Below, piece after piece: positions 50,115 to 59,761 of a stretch of 64,000 nucleotides of DNA; positions within the stretch are counted from its first letter, which is position 1; each line of letters opens with the position of its first letter. This DNA is from Clostridiaceae bacterium Marseille-Q4145. GTDB taxonomy: Bacteria > Bacillota > Clostridia > Lachnospirales > Lachnospiraceae. The notes under the pieces were generated by a model that saw nothing but the letters and a program-made list of their open reading frames with translations, did not search any database and was not told the DNA's origin. A program made the position numbers and the translations under genes. The stretch lies in contig JAGTTP010000001.1 in assembly GCA_018223365.1 (NCBI GenBank), positions 1,306,822 to 1,370,821 of the forward strand, read 5' to 3'.

Positions 50115-52458
50115 AACACTCACGACACTATTCAAACAGGATAAAGAGCGATATACTGTGCCGCGCCGGGTGCAGGATGCTATCCCCATCAAACGTATTT
50201 GGAATGATGGTATCTTTCTTGCCGGGAATCGGTACTGCCGTACCTGGCGCTTTTCAGATATTAACTATCAGGTGGCCAGCGAAGATGACAAAAAGGTCAT
50301 GTTTCTGGATTACTCCGAGGTGTTGAACAGTCTGGAGGCTGGTTCGGTTGCAAAGATCACAATCAACAATCGTCGGCTGAACCGGGCGAATTTTGAGCAG
50401 GATGTGCTCATGCGGATGGCAGCAGACTGCAGGGATAAATACCGTGTGGAGTACAATGGTGTGATTGTGGAGAAAGCCACCGCTGGTAACGGCATTGTGC
50501 AGGAAAAATACATCACCATCTCTGTCTGCAAAAAGAGCATTGAAGAGGCCAGAAGCTATTTCAACCGTGTTGGCGCGGACTTGAAAGCGCACTATGCGGC
50601 ACTGGGGTCCAGGTGTGTAGAGCTGGATGCGACGGAAAAACTGCGGGTTCTCCATGATTTCTATCGACAGGGCGAAGAGGTGGATTTTCACTTCGATGCA
50701 CGGGATATGATGCGGAAGGGGCATGACTTCCGGGATTATATCTGCCCGGATTTCATCGAAAAACACAGCGACTATCTTATCCTGGGTAATAAATTTGCCC
50801 GTGTGCTGTACCTCAAAGACTATGCCAACTATATTAAGGATTCTTTTATTTCGGAGCTGACCGACTTGAACCGAAATATGATGCTCTCTCTGGACATCGT
50901 CCCAATCCCGATGGATGAAGCGGTACGGGAGATTGAAAATCGACTGCTTGGCGTGGAAACCAATATTACCAACTGGCAGCGCCGCCAGAACGCAAACAAC
51001 AATTTCTCCGCAGTCATTCCTTACGATATGGAGCTGCAGAGAAAGGAGAGCAAGGAGTTCCTGGACGATCTGACCGCCCGTGACCAACGTATGATGCTAG
51101 GTATTCTGACCATGGTGCTGACCGCTGACACAAAAGAGCAGCTCGACATGGATACCGAACAGATTCTCTCACTGGCCCGCCAGAAGATGTGCCAGATGGC
51201 GGTACTCAAATATCAGCAGATGGATGGACTGAACACAGCTCTGCCGATTGGTACAAGAAAAATCAATACGTTCCGCACGCTCACCACGGAATCCCAGGCA
51301 GTGTTTATGCCCTTTAAGGTGCAGGAAATCCAGGACAAGGGCGGTATTTATTTTGGAGAAAATGCAATTTCTCATAATCTGATCCTGTGCAACCGCGAGA
51401 ACCTTTTGAACCAGTCTGCATTTATTCTGGGCGTTCCCGGTTCGGGTAAGTCATTCGCGGCAAAAGAATTGATTGCGTTCCTGATTCTGAATACAGAGGA
51501 CGATATTCTGATTTGTGACCCGGAATGCGAAATGGTGCCGTTGGTGGAAGCTCTGGGCAGTGATATTGCATCTATTATCCACATGAAGGCCGGTGGCAGA
51601 GATTGCCTGAATGCCATGTATATGGTAGAGGGTTACGGCGAGAACAATCCCATCGTGGAGAAATCTCAGTTTATTATGTCCCTGGTGGAGCAGATCGACA
51701 AAAGCGGCATCGGTCCTCAGCACAAGTCTATTATCGACCGCTGTGTAGCTGCGGTATATCAGGAAGCGGCAGAAACCGGCATTGTGCCGACGCTCTGCAC
51801 GCTCCGTGAAAAACTGCTGGCACAGCCGGAGGAAAAAGCAAAGGAGATCGCACTGTCCCTGGAGCTTTATACAACTGGCTCACTGGACATCTTCGGACAT
51901 ACCAGCACGGTATCTCTGGATAAGCGTATTACGGTTTTTGACATCCGTGATCTGGGCGCACAGCTTAAACCGGCGGGTCTGCTGGTCATTACTGATACGA
52001 TCCTCAACCGTGTTACCTTGAATTGGAAAAAGGGCAAACGCACCCATGTATTTATTGACGAGTTCCATGTGGTTTTTGAGAATGAACACAGTGGAATCTT
52101 CTTTAATTCTGCATGGCGTCAGTTCCGTAAACGCAATGCGTACCCGACGGCGATCACCCAAAACGTTGAATATCTTCTGGACTCTGTGCAGGCCAGTACC
52201 ATGCTCTCCAATTCGGAGTTCATTATCATGCTGAATCAGGCGGCGTCCGACCGCGAAAAGCTGGCGAAACTTTTGAATATTTCCAGTGAACAGATGAGCT
52301 ATGTCACAAATGCAGATGCAGGCTGTGGTCTGATTAAATACGGCTCTGCCCTGGTTCCGTTTGTGAATCGGTTCCCACGGGATACGGAGCTTTATAAGCT
52401 GATGACAACAAAACCGGGTGAAGGTGTATTTGGCGGTGGAAAGGAGGTCGCAAACTAA
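50107..52458 (+). CDS. VirB4/TraE-type conjugation ATPase
   Basis: A 783-residue ATPase with Walker A GVPGSGKSF (near 440) and Walker B HVFIDEFHVVF (near 655), plus the NAMYM..YGENNPIVEKSQF region. It energises assembly and substrate transfer in the type IV secretion system. AGAAGGAGG inside the PrgI gene serves as its binding site. The DUF6075 gene follows almost without a gap. Confidence 0.92.
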   Translation: MLKTLTTLFKQDKERYTVPRRVQDAIPIKRIWNDGIFLAGNRYCRTWRFSDINYQVASEDDKKVMFLDYSEVLNSLEAGSVAKITINNRRLNRANFEQDVLMRMAADCRDKYRVEYNGVIVEKATAGNGIVQEKYITISVCKKSIEEARSYFNRVGADLKAHYAALGSRCVELDATEKLRVLHDFYRQGEEVDFHFDARDMMRKGHDFRDYICPDFIEKHSDYLILGNKFARVLYLKDYANYIKDSFISELTDLNRNMMLSLDIVPIPMDEAVREIENRLLGVETNITNWQRRQNANNNFSAVIPYDMELQRKESKEFLDDLTARDQRMMLGILTMVLTADTKEQLDMDTEQILSLARQKMCQMAVLKYQQMDGLNTALPIGTRKINTFRTLTTESQAVFMPFKVQEIQDKGGIYFGENAISHNLILCNRENLLNQSAFILGVPGSGKSFAAKELIAFLILNTEDDILICDPECEMVPLVEALGSDIASIIHMKAGGRDCLNAMYMVEGYGENNPIVEKSQFIMSLVEQIDKSGIGPQHKSIIDRCVAAVYQEAAETGIVPTLCTLREKLLAQPEEKAKEIALSLELYTTGSLDIFGHTSTVSLDKRITVFDIRDLGAQLKPAGLLVITDTILNRVTLNWKKGKRTHVFIDEFHVVFENEHSGIFFNSAWRQFRKRNAYPTAITQNVEYLLDSVQASTMLSNSEFIIMLNQAASDREKLAKLLNISSEQMSYVTNADAGCGLIKYGSALVPFVNRFPRDTELYKLMTTKPGEGVFGGGKEVAN

Positions 52459-52459
52459 T

Positions 52460-52864
52460 ATGACAGATATTAAATTCCGCTCGAAGGAGCATCGGGAGTT
52501 CTTCATGGAAGCAATGGGAAAGTGCCGTAGAAATGACAGCTATCATCGGGCATTTTTCTATGTGATGGGAATTACTTCAGAAACAAGAGCCAATATTGAT
52601 AAGATGTTTGATTTCCAGCATGACTGGATATTGCCGGAAGGAATGCACGGTGGTTGGCAGACCAGCGGCACCGTCCGGGTGTGCCAGCTTGCTTTCAATC
52701 TCTGGAACGGATACAGCGGTGAACGGCAAGGTGATGAATATACACCAAATGATTTGTTCTGCTGCGGATTCGCACCTTACTTTATGGAAGGCATCAAACT
52801 CCGTTATCCTGAATATTGCCGTGACCTTACGGCAGCCAGAAAGCAGGCGGAGCAAACACGATAA
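52460..52864 (+). CDS. DUF6075-like ICE protein
   Basis: A 134-residue protein with FRSKEHREFFMEAM, NDSYHRAFFYVMGIT and GGWQTSGTVRVCQLAFNLWN, which I associate with DUF6075 from memory. ATG 52460 is 12 bases after AAGGAGG, one base after the VirB4 stop. Function unknown. It recurs next to virB4 in related elements. Confidence 0.7.
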   Translation: MTDIKFRSKEHREFFMEAMGKCRRNDSYHRAFFYVMGITSETRANIDKMFDFQHDWILPEGMHGGWQTSGTVRVCQLAFNLWNGYSGERQGDEYTPNDLFCCGFAPYFMEGIKLRYPEYCRDLTAARKQAEQTR

Positions 52865-52884
52865 ATAAAATATGGAGGTTCATT

Positions 52885-53700
52885 ATGAAGCAGAAACTTT
52901 TAATTTGTGGGGCGGCAGCATTTGCCGCTCTTTTTCTGTTCTCCGGTATTATGCTGGGACGGCAGCTTGCCGACCAGAAGCAGAGCACCGAGGCATTTGA
53001 CAACATTGCGGATATGGTCATCAAGGAAGCCGAGCCGGATACAGCGCAGCCGTCGGAAAACAGCGGTGAAACAGCGCAGCCGCTCACACTGACTGCCTAT
53101 GAAAAATATGCGTCTGTTTATGAGCAGAACCATGATTTTGTCGGCTGGATTTCCATTGAGGGAACAAATGTAGATTACCCCGTTATGCAGACACCGAGTA
53201 ATCCGAATTTCTATTTGAAGCACGCCTTTGATCAATCGTACAGCAATTACGGTGTACCTTATGTTCAGGAAAATTGCGATTTGGAGCAGTCCGACAACGT
53301 GGTGATTTACGGGCATCACATGAATAACGGTTCCATGTTTGCAGATTTGTGTAAATACGAAAGTGAACATTTTTACCAGGAACATAAGACGATTCATTTT
53401 GACACGCTGACCGGGTTTGGAGAGTATGAGGTTGTTGCTGTTTTTAAGACAACAGCCTACTCTCAGGACGGCTTTCGATATTATCATTTTGTCGATGCTG
53501 CAGATGAAGCTGATTTTTCGGAGTTCATGGCAGAGTGTCAGTCCCTTGCACTTTATGATACAGGCGTGACTGCGGAATATGGAGATAAACTTCTGACGCT
53601 ATCGACTTGTGAATACAGCCGCACAAATGGCAGAATGGTCATTGTCGCAAAGCTGTCAGCTCCGTCCGCTGAGGAGGTGGACGCCGATGCCGGATATTAA
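52885..53700 (+). CDS. srtB: Class B sortase
   Basis: A 271-residue enzyme with an N-terminal membrane anchor (about 7-25) and the sortase fold. The catalytic residues are His144 (IYGHHM), Cys242 (LSTCEYS) and Arg250 (NGRMVIVAK). The length and the C-terminal layout are those of class B. It probably attaches the element's two (S/T)P(K/R)TGD proteins to peptidoglycan. Its end overlaps the CHAP gene by 14 bases. Confidence 0.93.
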   Translation: MKQKLLICGAAAFAALFLFSGIMLGRQLADQKQSTEAFDNIADMVIKEAEPDTAQPSENSGETAQPLTLTAYEKYASVYEQNHDFVGWISIEGTNVDYPVMQTPSNPNFYLKHAFDQSYSNYGVPYVQENCDLEQSDNVVIYGHHMNNGSMFADLCKYESEHFYQEHKTIHFDTLTGFGEYEVVAVFKTTAYSQDGFRYYHFVDAADEADFSEFMAECQSLALYDTGVTAEYGDKLLTLSTCEYSRTNGRMVIVAKLSAPSAEEVDADAGY

Positions 53701-55444
53701 AACAAGAGAAAAAGTCAAAGGTACGGTCAAAACACTGGATAAAGCCGCAGTTGCCGGAGAACGTATGAAAGCAGCCTATGTTCGTACCAAAGAAAAGGCT
53801 GAGCAAGGGATTCAGGCCAAGGAAGATTCTCCAGAGGAATATGCGGCTGATCGTATCTCAGCAGGTTCGGAAACTGTGGTGCATGAAGCTGTCCGCCAAT
53901 TTGATAAGCAAGGTCGCAAGGGTGTCCGGGAAACAAAAGAGAACATTTCTAAGGCAAAGCAGTATTTTGAACAGCGCAGAGCAGACCAGCCGAAAAAGCA
54001 GGCGCAAAAAAGAGCAGCAGAGAATGTACGCCGTTCTGCAGATGTGAAAAAACAGTCTGTAAAAAGTACAGAGTATGGGTCGTGGCCCATCAAAACCGTA
54101 GAGCGTGGTGAAAAGCAAATCCGGCGAGCTGCCAGCTCTGCAGGCAAGGGCACCATTAAAACTACACAGAAATCTGTAAAGACTGCAGAGCATACCGCGC
54201 GAACAACGATCAAGACCAGTCAGAATGCGGTGAAAACGGCTCAGAAATCCGCCCAGACAGCGGCAAAGGCTTCGCAGCGTGCGGCCCAGGCAGCTCGTTC
54301 CACTGCAAAAGCAACCGCCGATGGCATAAAAGCGGCGGCGAAAGCTACGGCATCTGCTGTAAAGGCAATTATTGCGGCAACAAAGACGTTGATTGCCGCA
54401 ATCGCTGCGGGTGGATGGATCGCTATGGTGGTTATCGTCATTATTTGCTTGATTGGACTGATCGTCGGCTCGTGCTTTGGTATTTTCTTTTCTGGAGAGG
54501 ACACCGGCACCGGACAGACTATGCAGACTGTGGTGCGGGAGATCAATGCAGACTATGAAGCGCAGATTGAATCCATCAAAGGAAGCTGTTCTTATGATGT
54601 GTTGGAAATGTCCGGTTCCCGTGCTGTCTGGCCGGAAGTCCTATCCGTTTATGCGGTCAAAACTACCACTGATCCAGATGAGCCGCAGGAGGTTGCTTCG
54701 ATGGATGATGCCAAGAAAGTAATTCTCAAAGATATTTTCTGGCAGATGAATGAGATTTCTTCCCGGACGGAGAGCAGCATAGAAACGGTCATTGATGAAA
54801 CGGACGATGGGAACGGAAATATCGTTGAAACCTCGACCACTGTTACCAGAACTACATTATATATTACAGTCAGCCATAAGACCGCAGAGGAAATGGCTGC
54901 ACAATATGCGTTCAGCACAGAGCAGCGACAGCAATTATCGGAATTGCTTGCCAGTGAAAATAACTCTCTCTGGTCAGCGGTGCTGTACGGTATTTCTGTG
55001 GGTGATGGCGAGATCGTATCGGTGGCATTGTCGCAGGTTGGCAATGTAGGCGGTCAGCCTTATTGGTCCTGGTACGGATTCAATTCTCGCGTGGAGTGGT
55101 GCGCCTGCTTTGTTTCCTGGTGTGCCAATGAATGCGGCTATATCGACAGCGGCGTTATTCCGAAATTTGCGGGGTGTGTCAACGGTGTGCAATGGTTCAA
55201 GGACCGTGGCCAATGGCAGGACCGTAACTATGAACCTTCTGCCGGTCAGATCATTTTCTTTGATTGGGATAATAAAGGCTCATCCGGTCCGCAGGATGGT
55301 CAGTCCGATCATGTCGGTGTCGTGGAGAAATGCGAAAATAGCATTGTCTACACTATCGAGGGCAATTCCGGTGATAGCTGCCGCCAGCGCCAATATCCTG
55401 TTGGACATTATGAGATTCTTGGATACGGTGTTCCGGCGTACTAA
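53687..55444 (+). CDS. CHAP-domain cell-wall hydrolase of the conjugation system
   Basis: A 585-residue membrane-bound protein. Residues 1-240 are charged, with Ala/Lys/Thr repeats (cytoplasmic, coiled-coil-like). One helix spans about 243-267, and an extracellular linker precedes a C-terminal CHAP domain (about 440-585). The candidate catalytic residues are Cys474 (WCACFVSW), His542 (DHVGVVE) and Glu558 (IEGNSGD). It should open the peptidoglycan for the transfer channel, the VirB1 role. ATG 53687 follows GAGGAGGTGG. Similar proteins are called CD1108-like. Confidence 0.88.
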   Translation: MPDIKTREKVKGTVKTLDKAAVAGERMKAAYVRTKEKAEQGIQAKEDSPEEYAADRISAGSETVVHEAVRQFDKQGRKGVRETKENISKAKQYFEQRRADQPKKQAQKRAAENVRRSADVKKQSVKSTEYGSWPIKTVERGEKQIRRAASSAGKGTIKTTQKSVKTAEHTARTTIKTSQNAVKTAQKSAQTAAKASQRAAQAARSTAKATADGIKAAAKATASAVKAIIAATKTLIAAIAAGGWIAMVVIVIICLIGLIVGSCFGIFFSGEDTGTGQTMQTVVREINADYEAQIESIKGSCSYDVLEMSGSRAVWPEVLSVYAVKTTTDPDEPQEVASMDDAKKVILKDIFWQMNEISSRTESSIETVIDETDDGNGNIVETSTTVTRTTLYITVSHKTAEEMAAQYAFSTEQRQQLSELLASENNSLWSAVLYGISVGDGEIVSVALSQVGNVGGQPYWSWYGFNSRVEWCACFVSWCANECGYIDSGVIPKFAGCVNGVQWFKDRGQWQDRNYEPSAGQIIFFDWDNKGSSGPQDGQSDHVGVVEKCENSIVYTIEGNSGDSCRQRQYPVGHYEILGYGVPAY

Positions 55445-55448
55445 AAGT

Positions 55449-55470
55449 CAGCCGCCAAATACGGCGGCTG
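55449..55470 (+). terminator. Hairpin after the conjugation operon
   Basis: CAGCCGCC and GGCGGCTG pair perfectly around AAATAC, 4 bases after the CHAP stop. No strong U-tract follows. Confidence 0.6.
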
Positions 55471-55513
55471 GTACATATTATAAGGGACTTGCTGCCAAGT
55501 CCGCTTTCAGGAA

Positions 55514-55549
55514 AATAGGCGGTGGCGGAATAATCCGTCACCGCCTATT
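55514..55549. terminator. Large hairpin between convergent CHAP and surface-protein genes
   Basis: AATAGGCGGTGGCGG pairs with CCGTCACCGCCTATT (one G-T pair) around AATAAT. It lies 34 bases from the 3' end of the minus-strand surface-protein gene and can stop transcription from both sides. Confidence 0.75.
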
Positions 55550-55583
55550 GTGTTTAGGCTATTTCGATTTTGGAAGCGTTGAC

Positions 55584-58500
55584 TTATTCAGCCTCGGATT
55601 CCTTTCTCTTTTTGACTCTTACGCCCAGCACGGTCAGAACACCGCCGCTGACGAACAGAGCAGCCAGCCAACCGATGAGGTTGCTGCTGTCACCGGTCCG
55701 AGGAGACTTGGTGGAGTCGTCCTTTCCGGGCTTAGCGGTGTTATTATCACCGCTGCCTGTATTGCCGGTGCTGCCGCTGTCGGAGAGCTTGGCGATGACC
55801 GTATTCTCGCTGCGCTTAGCGCCGCAAACGGTGCATTCCTCGTGCTTGATGCCGGTGGCCTTCTTGGTAGCGGCCTTGTCGATCACCCACTGGAAGCTGT
55901 GTGCTGCCGTGTCGGCCTTGTCGCGACACTCACACTCATGCCAGTGATTGGTGTCGTCATACTTCCAATCCGTGCCGTAGCTGTGGGTATGAGTGCTGCC
56001 TGTTGCAGGGATCGTTGCGGTTTCAAGCACCTTCTTGCAGACGGTGCATTCCTTATGCTTAGCGCCTTCTGCGGTTTCGGTAGCTGCCGTGTCAACGATC
56101 CACTCGCTGGCGTTGTGAGCCGCTACATCGGCCTTGTCGCCGCACTCGCACTCATGCCAGTGATTGGTGTCGTCATACTTCCAATCTGTGCCATAGCTGT
56201 GGGTATGTGTTGCGGGGATCGTTGCGGTTTCAAGCACCTTCTTGCAGACGGTGCATTCCTTATGCTTAGCGCCTTCTGCGGTTTCGGTAGCTGCCGTGTC
56301 AACGATCCACTCGCTGGCGCTGTGAGCCGCTACATCGGCCTTGTCGCCGCACTCGCACTCATGCCAGTGATTGGTGTCGTCATACTTCCAATCTGTGCCG
56401 TAGCTGTGGGTATGTGTTGCGGGGATCGTTGCGGTTTCAAGCACCTTCTTGCAAATGGTGCATTCCTTATGCTTAGCGCCTTCTGCGGTTTCGGTAGCTG
56501 CCGTGTCAACGATCCACTCGCTGGCGCTGTGAGCCGCTACATCGGCCTTGTCGCCGCACTCGCACTCATGCCAGTGATCGGTGTCATTATACTTCCAATC
56601 CTCGCCATAGCTGTGGGTATGATCGCTGCCTGTTGCGGGGATCGTTGCGGTTTCAAGCACCTTCTTGCAGACGGTGCATTCCTTATGCTTAGCGCCTTCT
56701 GCGGTTTCGGTAGCTGCCGTGTCAACGATCCACTCGCTGGCGCTGTGAGCCGCTACATCGGCTTTGTCGCCGCACTCGCACTCATGCCAGTGATTGGTGT
56801 CGTCATACTTCCAATCTGTGCCATAGCTGTGGGTATGTGTTGCGGGGATCGTTGCGGTTTCAAGCACCTTCTTGCAGACGGTGCATTCCTTATGCTTAGC
56901 GCCTTCTGCGGTTTCGGTAGCTGCCGTGTCAATGATCCACTCGCTGGCGCTGTGAGCCTCAATATCGGCCTTGTCGCCGCACTCGCACTCATGCCAGTGA
57001 TTGGTGTCGTCATACTTCCAATCTGTGCCGTAGCTGTGGGTATGAGTGCTGCCTGTTGCGGTGAACATTACCTTGAACTGGACAGAGCCGTCGGGATCTT
57101 TCGACAGCAGGTCCACGACCTTGCCGTTTACATTCAGCTTCATATCGTCGGCGAAGGTCACGCCCTCCTTCGGCTCCAGATAAACGATGGCCGTATATTC
57201 CTGGCCGGCCACAAACGCCGTGTTGCCGCTCAGCATGCCGGACCACCACATCATGGCCTTTTTGACCTTATCCTTATTGTCGCCGAGCACGGGGATGTCC
57301 ACGGTGCCCTTGGGCTTCTCTCCGGCCACCGGTGCTGCGATCTGCACCGCCGCCTCCGTCACATAGTTGGGGTCTTCGGCGGCCTTTGCGGGGAAGTTCA
57401 CATAGACCAGCAGGTTCTTTCCATCGCTGTCACTCTTGACCTGCCAAACCTGGCCGTCGTTGATGGTCACGTCAGCCGTGGAGATACCCTCTGCAATGGT
57501 GTAGCCCGGGTTGATCGGGAACTGATAGACCACGGAATAGTCCTTATCCTTGTCATAGGCGGTGGGTGTCGAGCCGCTGCCGTCCGTATTCAGGCCCTCA
57601 CGGAGAAAACGGGCCGGATTTCCCATGCCGCCGGTGGGGGTATAGCTCTGGCAGTCGAAGTCTTCCAGCTTCGTGCGCTCCGCCTTGGGCTTCACCTGGA
57701 TGGTCACGGTCTTGACCACCTGCCCCGCCGTGGAGGCTGCCGGGAAGTTCACATAGACCAGCAGGTTCTTTCCATCGCTGTCACTGCTGACCTTCCAGAC
57801 CTGACCGTCGTTGATGGTCACGTCAGCCGTGGAGATACCCTCTGCAATGGTGTAGCCCGGGTTGATCGGGAACTGATAGACCACGGAATAGTCCTTATCC
57901 TTGTCATAGGCGGTGGGTGTCGAGCCGCTGCCGTCCGTATTCAGGCCCTCACGGAGAAAACGGGCCGGATTTCCCATGCCGCCGGTGGGGGTATAGCTCT
58001 GGCAGTCGAAGTCTTCCAGCTTCGTGCGCTCCGCCTTGGGCTTCACCTGGATGGTCACGGTCTTGACCACCTGCCCCGCCGTGGAGGCTGCCGGGAAGTT
58101 CACATAGACCAGCAGGTTCTTTCCATCGCTGTCACTGCTGACCTTCCAGACCTGACCGTCGTTGATGGTCACGTCAGCCGTGGAGATACCCTCTGCAATG
58201 GTGTAGCCCGGGTTGATCGGGAACTGATAGACCACGGAATAGTCCTTATCCTTGTCATAGGCGGTGGGTGTCGAGCCGCTGCCGTCCGTATTCAGGCCCT
58301 CACGGAGAAAACGGGCCGGATTTCCCATGCCGCCGGTGGGGGTATAGCTCTGGCAGTTGAAGTCTTCCAGCTTCGTGCGCTCCGCCTTGGGCTTCACCTG
58401 GATGGTCACGGTCTTGACCTCCTGTCCCGCTGCGGAGGCTGCCGGGATGTTCACAAAAACACGAATCGCGTTTGACAGGCCGCCATAGTCATCTGCTATC

Positions 58501-59720
58501 CAGAAGTCGCCGCCGGTGACCGTCACATTGTCCTTTAGATTGTCCCTTAGATTGTCTGAAAAACTAAAACCTGCTTTTGCAAGAAAGAGATACATTACCG
58601 TATAACTCTGATTCGGGTCATACGGTGTGTTTTTGTCTTCGATCTTATCCGATGTATTCTCCCAGCCCTTATAAACGATGAAATTAGATAGAGTCATTTT
58701 GTTAGATGGACTGTAACTACACGCCAAATCCGAGATCGTCTCGCGCGTGATAAGAGGTTCTACAGTCAAGCTAACCGTATTGATCTCTTTACTGATATCA
58801 TCAGTAATATTGACACTGTCTGTCAGCGAGCGCACGTCTGCGCTCAGCGGGGTATCATCTGACAGCTTATAGATTTTCTGGTTGGTGCCAAGATAATCCG
58901 AAATATGTTTTGTGTTGCCCTGGTGCAGATAAATGCTATGTCCATCCGTTACGCCATCGGTAGTATGAATGATGCTATTCTCAATCGTCAAAGTGGCATC
59001 TTCGTCAATGAAGATTGTTCCGCTGCTATTTTTCGTTATGTTAGTTCCCGGAAGAACGGAACTTTTTACGATAGCATTTTTTATGTTTGTTGTGCCTTTG
59101 ATAGCATAAACTGCACCTCCATAGGAAACGCCGCCGGTTTTTCCTTCCAGTGTAGCGTTATCAATATTCACAGTGCCGCCAGCGTTGTATACTGCTATGC
59201 CATAAGTAGCTAAATTGTAGGCGCCGGTCAGTGTAACGCCACCGGATATGTTTACTGTTGCATCATTTTCGACATCGACAACAGCATTAGTCGCACCTCC
59301 GTTTGAAGTTGCCTCGAAGGTCAGCGAACCTTTTCCTTTAATATCCAGACGTTCACCAGATCCATTGATATATAATAAGCTTCTTACGACGCTGCCACTC
59401 GCAGCGCCTGTAACCGTAACAGTACCATCTACAATGAGCGTCTTTTGCCTTAGGATTTTAATAGCTGAATCGTAAGCATCCAGTTTCAAAACTTTTGTAA
59501 TGTTGGTTCCGCTAGGAACTTTGATGTACTGCATCCCCAATCCCACGGTCTCCTTTTCCAGTTCGGCCTTTAGCTCATCAAAGGTCGTGACGATATAGGG
59601 GTCGCTCGCTGTACCGCTGCCTGTCGTTGCACCGCTGCCATCTGCTGCAAAGGCCATTGTGGGGAACAGACCCACCACCATGACGAGGCAGAGCAGGATG
59701 CTCAGTATCTGTTTTCTCAT
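55584..59720 (-). CDS. Giant repeat surface protein, sortase-anchored
   Basis: A 1378-residue secreted protein. Residues 1-25 are a signal peptide ending FAAD. Residues ~40-320 look like a right-handed parallel beta-helix (repeated T-N-I and V-D-V rungs). A related degenerate module and three 117-residue repeats (PKAERTKLEDF to VYVNFPAAS) follow. Then six ~70-residue His/Cys repeats (HTHSYGTDW, HWHECECGDKA, KHKECTVCKK) come, each with zinc-site-like ligands. The C-terminus has SPRTGD, a helix and KKRKESEAE. It is probably an adhesin or surface layer protein displayed by the element's SrtB. No enzyme motif is seen. Confidence 0.85.
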   Translation of the reverse strand: MRKQILSILLCLVMVVGLFPTMAFAADGSGATTGSGTASDPYIVTTFDELKAELEKETVGLGMQYIKVPSGTNITKVLKLDAYDSAIKILRQKTLIVDGTVTVTGAASGSVVRSLLYINGSGERLDIKGKGSLTFEATSNGGATNAVVDVENDATVNISGGVTLTGAYNLATYGIAVYNAGGTVNIDNATLEGKTGGVSYGGAVYAIKGTTNIKNAIVKSSVLPGTNITKNSSGTIFIDEDATLTIENSIIHTTDGVTDGHSIYLHQGNTKHISDYLGTNQKIYKLSDDTPLSADVRSLTDSVNITDDISKEINTVSLTVEPLITRETISDLACSYSPSNKMTLSNFIVYKGWENTSDKIEDKNTPYDPNQSYTVMYLFLAKAGFSFSDNLRDNLKDNVTVTGGDFWIADDYGGLSNAIRVFVNIPAASAAGQEVKTVTIQVKPKAERTKLEDFNCQSYTPTGGMGNPARFLREGLNTDGSGSTPTAYDKDKDYSVVYQFPINPGYTIAEGISTADVTINDGQVWKVSSDSDGKNLLVYVNFPAASTAGQVVKTVTIQVKPKAERTKLEDFDCQSYTPTGGMGNPARFLREGLNTDGSGSTPTAYDKDKDYSVVYQFPINPGYTIAEGISTADVTINDGQVWKVSSDSDGKNLLVYVNFPAASTAGQVVKTVTIQVKPKAERTKLEDFDCQSYTPTGGMGNPARFLREGLNTDGSGSTPTAYDKDKDYSVVYQFPINPGYTIAEGISTADVTINDGQVWQVKSDSDGKNLLVYVNFPAKAAEDPNYVTEAAVQIAAPVAGEKPKGTVDIPVLGDNKDKVKKAMMWWSGMLSGNTAFVAGQEYTAIVYLEPKEGVTFADDMKLNVNGKVVDLLSKDPDGSVQFKVMFTATGSTHTHSYGTDWKYDDTNHWHECECGDKADIEAHSASEWIIDTAATETAEGAKHKECTVCKKVLETATIPATHTHSYGTDWKYDDTNHWHECECGDKADVAAHSASEWIVDTAATETAEGAKHKECTVCKKVLETATIPATGSDHTHSYGEDWKYNDTDHWHECECGDKADVAAHSASEWIVDTAATETAEGAKHKECTICKKVLETATIPATHTHSYGTDWKYDDTNHWHECECGDKADVAAHSASEWIVDTAATETAEGAKHKECTVCKKVLETATIPATHTHSYGTDWKYDDTNHWHECECGDKADVAAHNASEWIVDTAATETAEGAKHKECTVCKKVLETATIPATGSTHTHSYGTDWKYDDTNHWHECECRDKADTAAHSFQWVIDKAATKKATGIKHEECTVCGAKRSENTVIAKLSDSGSTGNTGSGDNNTAKPGKDDSTKSPRTGDSSNLIGWLAALFVSGGVLTVLGVRVKKRKESEAE
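55783..57055 (-). repeat. Six tandem His/Cys-rich coding repeats
   Basis: Six copies of a roughly 200-base unit, nearly identical except for the C-terminal-most copy, which has diverged (CRDKADTAAHSFQ). Each encodes HTHSYG, HWHECEC, an AAHxASEW stretch and KHKECTVC. The near-identity between copies implies recent duplication or gene conversion. Confidence 0.85.
57391..58443 (-). repeat. Three tandem 351-base coding repeats
   Basis: Three in-frame units of exactly 351 bases (117 residues each), starting near 57391, 57742 and 58093 and almost base-identical. A more divergent fourth-like copy lies beyond 58444. Copy number is likely to vary, and assembly collapse is possible. Confidence 0.85.
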
Positions 59721-59761
59721 CGTTTTTCTTTCTCCTTTTGATTATAAATTCGTTGTCTGAT

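Noticed and set aside
57391..58443. CRISPR-like regular repeats
   Set aside because: The units are 351 bases long, contiguous, in frame and coding; there are no spacers and no cas genes.
55110..58475. A 1121-residue plus-strand open frame over the surface-protein gene
   Set aside because: It is antisense to the repeat-rich minus-strand gene. Its repeats mirror the coding repeats, there is no signal peptide or binding site, and it runs into the CHAP gene.
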